Assembly: GCF_037072025.1 (NCBI RefSeq) | Contig: NZ_JAXHDD010000019.1 | Location: 5,891-69,890 of the forward strand | Length of the DNA: 64,000 nt | Source: Pseudogracilibacillus sp037072025 | GTDB lineage: Bacteria; Bacillota; Bacilli; Bacillales; Amphibacillaceae | Direction of reading: 5' to 3' | Shown: piece after piece, positions 15,353-22,216 of the stretch | Layout of the letters: each line of letters opens with the position of its first letter | Numbering within the stretch: position 1 is the first letter of the stretch | The notes under the pieces: generated by a model | Seen by the model: only the letters and a program-made list of their open reading frames with translations | Database searches by the model: none | What the model was told of the DNA's origin: nothing | Program-made: the position numbers and the translations under genes

Positions 15353-17159
15353 TCAATTAAAACAACCATTCCAATATAAAAAAATTCCGCTTGATTTTAA
15401 AAGATCACAAAAAGAAAAGCGGGCTAAAAACACAGCTGGTACCATTAGGCGGTTAAGCACCTATTTAGCAACTGAGAAATGGAAGTTGTTACTCGTTATC
15501 CTAATGGTAATCGTTAGTTCTTCCCTCGGGCTGTTAGGACCATATCTTGTCGGAATGGCGATTGATGATTTTATTGTAGCAAAACAAGCAGCTGGTCTTG
15601 GACTCTTAATTATCTGGCTTGTTATCATTTATGCACTACACTCTTTATCTATTTTCCTACAAAATTTTTGGATGATTGGCATTGCCCAAAATACAGTTTA
15701 TACTTTACGAAAGCAGTTATTTGAACAATTTCACCAACTTCCTATTGCCTTTTTTGATAAAAGACAGCAAGGTGAATTAATGAGTCGTGTCACAAACGAT
15801 ATTGATAATATTAATAACACGTTAAACCAGTCTGTCATTCAAATTTTTGCAAGTATTATCACATTAATTGGAACTATCAGTGTCATGCTTTGGTTAAGCC
15901 CGCTTCTTACCTTAATTACGATAACAATTATCCCATTGTTATTTTTAGCAATGCGCTGGATTACGAAACGGACGGGCCCCTTATATAAAATACAGCAAAA
16001 TGATCTCGGGGAATTAAATGGATATGTAGAAGAAATTGTATCAGGTCAACATATCGTAAAAACTTTTTCACAGGAAGAAAGAGTCATTCGTGAATTTGAA
16101 AAACGAAACAGGCAGCTGAAACTCTCGGGTTTCTGGGCGCAAACGATTGCCGGGTATATTCCGAAAGTAATGAACTCACTTAATTTCTTAAGTTTTGCTC
16201 TCATTGCTTTTTTCGGAGGGATACTAGCTATTAAAGGGTATATTACGGTTGGCGTTATTGTCATTTTCACCGAATATGCCAGACAATTTACAAGACCATT
16301 AAATGAGTTGTCAAACCAATTTAATATTTTACTTTCTGCCGTTGCCGGTGCGGAGCGGGTCTTTTCCGTATTAGATGAAAAGCGTGAAGAAAGTGATGAA
16401 GAAAACGCTAGTAAATTAGACCAAGTAAAAGGTTATTTTCAGTTTAAAGATGTTTCTTTTTCCTACGAAGACACCCCGGTGTTAAAAAATATTCAATTAG
16501 AAGTTCAACCTGGTGATACAGTAGCATTTGTTGGTCATACAGGGGCTGGAAAAACGACGCTCATCAATCTGATTTCACGTTTTTATAATTATGAGGAAGG
16601 AAAAATTTTGCTAGATAATCAAGAACTGAGGAATATCAAACGATCAAGTCTCCGATCCCATATGGCATTTGTGTTGCAAGATACGTTTTTATTTTCTACA
16701 ACTGTACGGGAAAACATTCGTTACGGAAAACTCGATGCTACGGATGAAGATGTTGAACTTGCCGCAAAACGAGCCAATGCCCATCATTTTATTGAAAGAC
16801 TACCTAATGGATATGATACGAGATTAGATCAAGAAGGCGGCAGTCTCAGCCAAGGCGAAAAACAACTGCTTGCCATTGCAAGAGCAATGATTAGAGAACC
16901 GTCCATATTGATTTTAGATGAAGCAACGAGTAATATTGACACAATTACAGAATTAAAAATTCAAGAAGGATTAAAAAGATTGATGAAAAATCGTACCAGT
17001 TTTATCATTGCCCATAGACTTAACACGATTCAGCAAGCAGACCGAATCGTACTGTTAGAAAATGGACGCATCATTGAAATAGGAAATCATGAAAAACTGA
17101 TGAATTTACGTGGCAACTATTATAGATTATATAGTGACATAAATAATAAAGAGGTGTAA
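15342..17159 (+). CDS. ABC exporter half-transporter with canonical ATP site (YfiC-like)
   Basis: A 605-residue partner of the preceding gene. An N-terminal tail of about 60 residues is followed by six helices and an ATPase domain. Walker A GHTGAGKTT is near 396, Walker B LILDEATS near 523 with the catalytic Glu, and the H-loop IAHR near 555. Its signature is altered (LSQGEKQLL), so the productive site is formed by this protein's Walker motifs and the LSGGQ of the partner. The ATG at 15342 is chosen for its AAGGAG site; the upstream open frame only duplicates the partner's coding region. It resembles B. subtilis YfiC in length (604). Confidence 0.88.
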   Translation: MSSNQLKQPFQYKKIPLDFKRSQKEKRAKNTAGTIRRLSTYLATEKWKLLLVILMVIVSSSLGLLGPYLVGMAIDDFIVAKQAAGLGLLIIWLVIIYALHSLSIFLQNFWMIGIAQNTVYTLRKQLFEQFHQLPIAFFDKRQQGELMSRVTNDIDNINNTLNQSVIQIFASIITLIGTISVMLWLSPLLTLITITIIPLLFLAMRWITKRTGPLYKIQQNDLGELNGYVEEIVSGQHIVKTFSQEERVIREFEKRNRQLKLSGFWAQTIAGYIPKVMNSLNFLSFALIAFFGGILAIKGYITVGVIVIFTEYARQFTRPLNELSNQFNILLSAVAGAERVFSVLDEKREESDEENASKLDQVKGYFQFKDVSFSYEDTPVLKNIQLEVQPGDTVAFVGHTGAGKTTLINLISRFYNYEEGKILLDNQELRNIKRSSLRSHMAFVLQDTFLFSTTVRENIRYGKLDATDEDVELAAKRANAHHFIERLPNGYDTRLDQEGGSLSQGEKQLLAIARAMIREPSILILDEATSNIDTITELKIQEGLKRLMKNRTSFIIAHRLNTIQQADRIVLLENGRIIEIGNHEKLMNLRGNYYRLYSDINNKEV

Positions 17160-17162
17160 AGG

Positions 17163-17888
17163 ATGGCTAGAAAGGGAAATATGTATGATAAAACGATCCA
17201 TAGTGAATTTTTAAAAGAAGAGATGGTAATTAAAATCTACGAACCTGCAGAGACAGACCCACTTCACGAAAATTATGTATGTATTATGCAAGATGGAGAC
17301 GATTATTTTCAATTAGGTAGAGTTGCTACAGTTAGTGATCAATTACATGATACAGACGATATCGTCAACACTACCTTTGTCGGCATTCATTATATCGATC
17401 GTTTGGATCGTTTGAAAAAATATCATCCAGATGGGGAACAATTTGAAGCATATATACGTTTTTTAATAAAAGAGGTAATCCCGCTTCTAGATGACGTTTT
17501 ACCGCTTAATCCACTTGGCACTGTCCGAACATTGATAGGTGATTCACTTGCTGGCACGATCGCACTTTTGACTGCACTCCGTCATCCAAATATGTTTAAA
17601 AAGGTAATTATTCAGTCACCGCTAGTAGATGAAGCCGTACTTAAAGCTACAGAGCAATGTGAAGAGATTCGTGGTATAGAAGTTTACCATTCCATCGGGT
17701 TAAAGGAAACTGCTGTTGCAACAACGATAGATGATAAATTTGACTTTTTAAAACCAAATAAACAATTATCGAACATCTTAACAGAAAAACTGACAACATA
17801 TCATTATCAGGAAATTGAAGAAGGGAACCATACATGGAAGTTTTGGCAGAAGGAATTACCAAATGTCCTTAAACTAATGCTTACTTAA
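17163..17888 (+). CDS. yjcH: Putative esterase, YjcH family
   Basis: A 241-residue alpha/beta hydrolase of the esterase D type. The nucleophile motif GDSLAGTIAL is near residue 126, with an Asp-bearing segment and a C-terminal EEGNHTWKFW supplying the histidine. It starts 3 bases after the ABC gene stop (GAGGTG site) and may share its transcript. In B. subtilis yjcH lies beside yjcG and yjcF; the same three genes are adjacent here. The natural substrate is unknown. Confidence 0.85.
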   Translation: MARKGNMYDKTIHSEFLKEEMVIKIYEPAETDPLHENYVCIMQDGDDYFQLGRVATVSDQLHDTDDIVNTTFVGIHYIDRLDRLKKYHPDGEQFEAYIRFLIKEVIPLLDDVLPLNPLGTVRTLIGDSLAGTIALLTALRHPNMFKKVIIQSPLVDEAVLKATEQCEEIRGIEVYHSIGLKETAVATTIDDKFDFLKPNKQLSNILTEKLTTYHYQEIEEGNHTWKFWQKELPNVLKLMLT

Positions 17889-18047
17889 CAAATTTTAGGA
17901 TAAATTACCCTTTTTCAAAGGTCTTTTCTTTGTTATACTGGTAGTTAAACTTATAATTAGAAAAGAATAAATGTTCTTTACATCGAAATAATGTAAGTAG
18001 ATATACCTTTTTATCCGGAAATAAATTTTAATCATGGAGGTTTTATC

Positions 18048-18563
18048 ATGAAATATGGAATAGTAATTTTTCCTTCTAAGGAAATTCAGGATGAAGCGAA
18101 TGCATTCAGAAAGCGATATGATCCAAAATATACAAATATTCCACCTCACATCACTTTAAAACCTACTTTTGAAATGGACATTCCTAAACGAGATGAAATC
18201 GTTCGTGAACTTAAAAAAATCGCAAACGAAACGGAGCCGTTTAAAATTAATGTTACAAAAGTAAAATCATTTGCTCCAGTAACCTATACTATTTACTTTA
18301 AAGTCGAACCAACTCCTGAATTAAACGCTTTATATGATAAAATGCACACAGGAAAATTCCCAACAACTAAAGATCAGCACCCTTTTGTTCCACATATAAC
18401 AATCGCTCAAGACCTAGTTGAAGACGAGTATTCCGATATTTATGCTAGTTTGCAAATGAAAGAAATTGAGTATGAAGATACAATAGACAGGTTTCAGCTC
18501 TGCTATCAAATTGAAAATGGATTTTGGACGGTGTATGACACATTTGTATTCGGACAGGAGTAA
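18048..18563 (+). CDS. yjcG: 2H phosphoesterase (2'-5' RNA ligase-like), YjcG
   Basis: A 171-residue protein with the two histidine motifs of the 2H phosphoesterase superfamily: PPHITLKP near residue 35 and PFVPHITIAQ near residue 116. Family members act on 2',3'-cyclic or 2'-5' linked nucleotides; the physiological substrate of YjcG is not established. The start has a GGAGG site 8 bases upstream. yjcF follows 7 bases after its stop, so they form an operon. Confidence 0.9.
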   Translation: MKYGIVIFPSKEIQDEANAFRKRYDPKYTNIPPHITLKPTFEMDIPKRDEIVRELKKIANETEPFKINVTKVKSFAPVTYTIYFKVEPTPELNALYDKMHTGKFPTTKDQHPFVPHITIAQDLVEDEYSDIYASLQMKEIEYEDTIDRFQLCYQIENGFWTVYDTFVFGQE

Positions 18564-18570
18564 TAAGGCT

Positions 18571-19005
18571 ATGGAAATTAAAGTAGTAACAACAGACCCA
18601 GAACAAAAAGAAGCTTATCGTATAAGAAAAATAGTATTTGTAGATGAACAAAACGTTCCAATGGATTTAGAAATTGATGAACATGAAGAAGCGTCCATAC
18701 ATTTTATCGCTTATGCTTATAATGGAAAAGACATTGTCGGTGCCAGCCGGTTACGTTTTGTTGGTGAATACGGTAAATTAGAACGTATTTGTGTTTTAAA
18801 ATCTTATCGTGGAAAATCTTACGGAAAAAAACTGATTGACAAAATGGAAGAAGAAATTGTCAATAAAGGGTATAAAAAAGCAAAACTACACGCACAAACC
18901 CATGCAAAAGAATTTTATGAGCGATTGGGTTATGAAGTTATCTCAGATGAGTTTATGGATGCAGGTATTCCTCATGTTGCTATGACAAAAGAGTTGACAA
19001 AGTAG
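18571..19005 (+). CDS. yjcF: GNAT family N-acetyltransferase YjcF
   Basis: A 144-residue GCN5-type acetyltransferase. The acetyl-CoA motif appears as LERICVLKSYRGKSYGKKLIDKMEEE (about 65-90), followed by HAQTHAKEFYERLGY. The ATG at 18571 is preferred, with CAGGAG inside the 3' end of yjcG; the longer open frame starts deep inside yjcG. It is the last gene of the yjcH-yjcG-yjcF block and is followed by a terminator. Its acceptor substrate is unknown. Confidence 0.9.
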   Translation: MEIKVVTTDPEQKEAYRIRKIVFVDEQNVPMDLEIDEHEEASIHFIAYAYNGKDIVGASRLRFVGEYGKLERICVLKSYRGKSYGKKLIDKMEEEIVNKGYKKAKLHAQTHAKEFYERLGYEVISDEFMDAGIPHVAMTKELTK

Positions 19006-19037
19006 TAATTCATCAAAATGAATTTACTACTTTTTTA
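19000..19037 (+). terminator. Terminator after yjcF
   Basis: AAGTAGTAATTCA pairs with TGAATTTACTACTT across a short AT loop, then TTTTTATTTT. The stem overlaps the yjcF stop codon. Confidence 0.8.
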
Positions 19038-19111
19038 TTTTCACGTATATTTTTTATCTTACACGCCAATCTAACCATATGACTTTCATTAAAGGAAGGA
19101 ATGGTTGGCAG

Positions 19112-19828
19112 ATGAACAATATGTTACCAATGCTATACGAGTCAGTATTTGGTATTATAGCATTATTTATTCTAACAAAGGTCCTTGGTAAAACACAAAT
19201 TTCCCAGCTTACTCCTTTCGATTTTATTGCAGCAGTCGTTATAGGGGAGCTTGTTGGTAACGCATTATTCGATAAAAAGGCTGGCATTATAGACATTGGA
19301 TATGTCATATTAATTTGGGGAGTTCTTTTGTTTATTATTGAAAAGGTTGCACAGAAATTTAAAGGATCTCGCTTTATATTGGAGGGAAAACCTTCACTAG
19401 TAATTCATAAAGGTGAGCTAATATATGAAGAGTTGAGAAAAAATAAAATCGATATCAACGAACTACAACAATTACTGCGAATGAAAGATGTTTTTGCAGT
19501 GCAGGAGGTAGAGTATGCAGTTTTAGAAACGAACGGAGAATTATCCGTTCTAAAAAAAACTGAATATCAAACTCCTACGAAAAAAGATTTGAATGTCGCA
19601 CCAACAGAACCACAAATCGCAATGACAGTTATAACAGATGGTGAAATGATTAAAGACAATTTGGCTGAAGCAAATATTACTGAAGATTGGTTGCTAGATG
19701 AATTAAAGCGGCAAAATTTTGATAGTATTAAAGATGTATTCTATGCAGAATATTTAAAAAACAAAAAATTATTTGTGCTTCCATATACAAAAATTAAAAA
19801 GAAACATTTAGAAAATAAAACAAGCTGA
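19112..19828 (+). CDS. DUF421 membrane protein (YetF/YdfR-like)
   Basis: A 238-residue protein: three N-terminal helices (about residues 5-85) with LTPFDFIAAVVIGELVGNALFD between them, then a soluble domain rich in beta strands (LVIHKGELIYEELRKNKIDINELQQLLRMKDVFAVQEVEYAVLETNGELSV). This is the DUF421 pattern seen in YetF, YdfR and YkjA of B. subtilis, sporulation-linked membrane proteins without a known activity. The start at 19112 is chosen over an ATG at 19079 because GGAAGG lies between them. It is a single gene. Confidence 0.85.
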   Translation: MNNMLPMLYESVFGIIALFILTKVLGKTQISQLTPFDFIAAVVIGELVGNALFDKKAGIIDIGYVILIWGVLLFIIEKVAQKFKGSRFILEGKPSLVIHKGELIYEELRKNKIDINELQQLLRMKDVFAVQEVEYAVLETNGELSVLKKTEYQTPTKKDLNVAPTEPQIAMTVITDGEMIKDNLAEANITEDWLLDELKRQNFDSIKDVFYAEYLKNKKLFVLPYTKIKKKHLENKTS

Positions 19829-19946
19829 AAAAGGTGATCATGCGTTACCTTATACAGCGCTAGACGCTTTTTAGGGCACGTGAGATTGCCTTGCGTTACC
19901 TTAATCGAGATTGAGATGACTTTTCGGAAACGTACTATTTTCTTCT
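19829..19946. other. Short spacer with a 12-bp direct repeat
   Basis: TGCGTTACCTTA occurs at 19841 and 19892. I see no promoter, gene or terminator that I can support. Confidence 0.4.
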
Positions 19947-20229
19947 TTAGGTTTCTCCTTCGTAAGTTACTTCCTGTTTATATTTTTTATTGATCATTTT
20001 TCTTTTCCTTGCCAATGCTGCCTTTTCTCCTAAACTAATATATAATAATTCTCTTTCTTTTTCTTTCAATATATCATCAAATGTCTTTTCATCATCATAT
20101 TCACAATTCATTTTATAAATAGTTACTCTATGAGGTGCATCAATATAATAAGGACTTCTATTTTCCTTGATTATACGAAGCTGATAATCGTTATACAAAT
20201 AAATCTGTAATTGGTAAGATGTATCCCAT
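19947..20229 (-). pseudogene. Small hypothetical gene with a frameshift at its start
   Basis: An open frame of 83 codons (19947-20198) encodes a charged protein (MYNDYQLRIIKENRSPYYIDAPHRVTIYKMNCEYDD ... KKYKQEVTYEGET). An excellent AGGAGGGG site and ATG lie at 20227-20229, but that ATG reads ATG GGA TAC and stops after 12 codons. Removing one G gives MDTSYQLQIYLYNDYQLR, joining the ribosome site to the open frame. A one-base insertion after the start codon is the simplest explanation. Weak expression from an internal TTG at 20196-20198 is possible. The family is not recognised. Confidence 0.6.
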
Positions 20230-20357
20230 TTTTATCCCCTCCTACCTATTCTATACCTTTTTTCTCACTTTCTTATGCCTGTTTCTTAAAAATTATTTTT
20301 TTGTTTTAGATCGGGCTTTTACCTTGTTAAAATAAAGAATGCTTGATAAATGCCTAC

Positions 20358-20384
20358 ACACCCCATCTATTTACACATATTCTA
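20358..20384 (+). promoter_or_regulatory. Candidate sigma-K promoter of the coat protein gene
   Basis: AC at 20358-20359, a 16-base spacer, then CATATTCTA at 20376-20384. This fits the sigma-K consensus (AC, 16-17 bases, CATANNNTA), as expected for a late coat protein. Confidence 0.55.
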
Positions 20385-20431
20385 TTAATGACTTTAATAA
20401 GTCAGTATGTATATAGAAAGGAGACATTTTC

Positions 20432-20887
20432 ATGGGTTGTGGAGAAGACCATAAAACGGGAAGTTGTGTATGTGATGTCCTAAGGGATATTGCACGCGCT
20501 CAAAGAGATATTACTGAATTTGAGTGTGACACGAGTTGTGAAAAGTCAATTAGTGATTTATTAGGTGAAACAGAAGTTCGCAACGGCTTGGACACTGTTC
20601 CTGTGTTGTTATATTGTAAAGATGGATGTAAACCATTTAAAGGATTTGGGGCTCATCCAAGAAATATCGGAAAAATCAAGTCTAGTTTCTTCTTCAGAGT
20701 AAAGAGTGTTACTAAAGATTGCTGTGCAGTACTTGAATTATTAAGAGATCCAAACGACTCAGATCCAAACCCACACAATCCTGTTGAACAACACACCAAA
20801 CATTTAAGAACGACTGGAATTTGCATTACTGTAGACGTAAAGTGCTTCTGTCACGTTACTTGCTTGCCAGCAATTTCAGCATTTTAA
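20432..20887 (+). CDS. cotZ: Spore coat / exosporium protein, CotY-CotZ family
   Basis: A 151-residue cysteine-rich protein. It opens with MGCGEDHKTGSCVCDVLRDIARAQRDI, followed by CDTSCEKSI and LYCKDGCKPFKGFG, and ends with TGICITVDVKCFCHVTCLPAISAF. The many cysteine pairs and the FGA/FFFRV segment match CotY/CotZ and ExsY, which self-assemble and cross-link the spore crust or exosporium. An AAAGGAG site precedes the ATG. Only one copy is present here, whereas B. subtilis has both cotY and cotZ. The convergent gene is cotO, as in the B. subtilis yjb-cot region. Confidence 0.93.
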   Translation: MGCGEDHKTGSCVCDVLRDIARAQRDITEFECDTSCEKSISDLLGETEVRNGLDTVPVLLYCKDGCKPFKGFGAHPRNIGKIKSSFFFRVKSVTKDCCAVLELLRDPNDSDPNPHNPVEQHTKHLRTTGICITVDVKCFCHVTCLPAISAF

Positions 20888-20894
20888 TGGAAAG

Positions 20895-20937
20895 AAAAAA
20901 GACACCATCGAGCCAAAAGTTCGATGGTGTCTTTTTA
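20895..20937. terminator. Bidirectional terminator between cotZ and cotO
   Basis: GACACCATCGA (20901-20911) pairs with TCGATGGTGTC (20921-20931). T runs lie on the + side, and the A run on the left gives T in the minus-strand transcript. It serves both convergent genes. Confidence 0.9.
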
Positions 20938-21330
20938 AAATCCGATTAAATGAATATCTTTTATGACACTCTTGTTGATTTCCGTCATACCACGACCAAT
21001 AACACGCAATGTTACTGAATCCCCTGCATCACCAATCATAACTCCTCGATATTCTTTTTCTTCCGTAATCACTTCACATCGAATTCGTGGTACTTCACTC
21101 GGCAGATTAACTAAATAATCAATTTTCCCATCAATATTTAGCCCTTTAAAAGAACTGTCATTACTGTATTCCTTTGTATTTTCTTCCGTTAGTTGTTCTT
21201 CCTTTTCTTTAGTTTGAACAGAAAGATTCCGACCAAAATAGCTTTCTTGCATATAGGCTTTAGGCTTTTGAAAATTTGGCTGGTCAATATACATTAATGG
21301 TTCAATGAAACGTTCACCTTTCATGAACAC
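20935..21330 (-). CDS. cotO: Spore coat protein CotO-like
   Basis: A 131-residue protein (GERFIEPLMYIDQPNFQKPKAYMQESY ... YLVNLPSEVPRIRCEVITEEKEYRGVMIGDAGDSVTLR ... IKDIHLIGF). The N-terminal proline/tyrosine motif and the small beta C-terminal domain ending in ..IHLIGF match CotO, a coat morphogenetic factor that acts with CotH. B. subtilis CotO is about 227 residues, so the middle acidic segment is much shorter here. The neighbouring cotZ supports the call. The start is GTG at 21330 or the ATG two codons later; an AAGGGG site fits either. Confidence 0.8.
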   Translation of the reverse strand: MFMKGERFIEPLMYIDQPNFQKPKAYMQESYFGRNLSVQTKEKEEQLTEENTKEYSNDSSFKGLNIDGKIDYLVNLPSEVPRIRCEVITEEKEYRGVMIGDAGDSVTLRVIGRGMTEINKSVIKDIHLIGF

Positions 21331-21804
21331 CGTGCCCCTTTCAAGTTCAGTCTCTAACCCATTATATGAGCCTATTTATTGAAATGTGATAAATACATTT
21401 TTATTTAGAAAATTGACTTATAGAGGATGTTCAAAACTCCTATGTCTTTACAGACACCGTAATGTATGGAAATGGGGGCATGCGGTTTAATTTTGAGCTA
21501 CTTTGTTAATCATGATAATACAAAGACTGTGATCATACAGGTTTTTAAAGATCACCTCTATGGAGAAGTACGGTTACATACAACCTTTCACATTTTAGGA
21601 GGATGCATGACGAGCACCTGAGTGGAAACAGGTATGATATGTTAACTTTACTTACGATAGACACAAGTATTTTTCTAGGATGGAAAGAAGTCCTAACAAA
21701 TACGAAAGGGACAGTAAAAAAACATTTGTTTTAATAAAATTAATTCCCCCAAAAAGTAAAATTACGTTTTTAGGAGGGGTGCTTTTTTGCGCCAAAATTA
21801 GAGC

Positions 21805-21970
21805 AGATGTTCATTTTCGTATAAAAGTCCGGTTAAAATAACAAGTCGCATTTCTTCGTTGGCTTGTTTTTCGCTACTCACGTATTTAACTGCATACGTT
21901 CCGTTGCCGGGAGCTATGCTGTCTTGAACTGCTCGGTTCTTTTCATCCTCCTTTTTGAGTACAAACTTAT
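21805..21970 (+). repeat. Repeat family 1, degenerate copy
   Basis: Matches the element at 54544-54738 in order: GATGTTCA, AAAGTCCGG, ATTTCTTCGTTGGCTTG, ATTTAA.TGCATAC, CGGGAGCT, then CATCCTCCTTTTTGA. It is internally shorter than the other copy. Both copies end with inverted TGTTCAAAAAG-type sequence. Confidence 0.75.
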
Positions 21971-22017
21971 AGCCAAACCTTTATTGCGGAGAGTATGAGT
22001 TACACTAACGAGTGATT

Positions 22018-22146
22018 GACGTGCTAGTACTGGCACCTGAGACAAAGCTTTGCGGTGGGGCGAACGATAATTGCAAAAGCTCTTTCGATAGGACGAGTAA
22101 GCGCAGTCACAATTCCAGGACGTTGCGTTCTTAGCCAGTAAGTGAG
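22018..22146 (+). repeat. Copy of the 96-bp segment inserted in repeat family 2
   Basis: Shares GACGTGCTAGTACTGGC, the CGGTGGG.CGAACGA block and CCAGGACGT.GCG..TTAGCCAGT with 47132-47219. Here it carries about 35 extra bases in the middle and stands without the flanking hairpins. Confidence 0.75.
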
Positions 22147-22173
22147 TCAAGAGTGTTTATATTTTTTTAACTC

Positions 22174-22210
22174 AAAAAAAGAACTAGAGTTTATAACCCT
22201 AGTCCTTTTT
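22174..22210 (-). terminator. Terminator of the LPNTA surface protein gene
   Basis: On the minus strand GGACTAG pairs with CTAGTTC, followed by seven T, 7 bases after the stop codon. Confidence 0.8.
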
Positions 22211-22216
22211 TTACAA

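Larger units (their letters stand above)
21331..22173. other. Gene-free, repeat-bearing region
   Basis: About 840 bases with no credible gene. It contains a TAGAGGATGTTCAAAA fragment at 21421-21436, a copy of repeat family 1 at 21805-21970 and a copy of the family 2 insert at 22018-22146 (separate entries). The 21440-21790 part has a good-looking AGGAGG at about 21597 followed by an ATG that stops after three codons, so it is probably decayed sequence. Confidence 0.55.

Noticed and set aside
21440..21790. A possible insertion sequence next to the family 1 repeat.
   Set aside because: No transposase-like frame or paired inverted ends were found.
21914..22150. 78-codon minus-strand frame over the repeats at 21.9-22.1 kb.
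   Set aside because: It is a translation of two repeat elements; the same word (ATSWDC) appears at 47138-47341 because the DNA is repeated.
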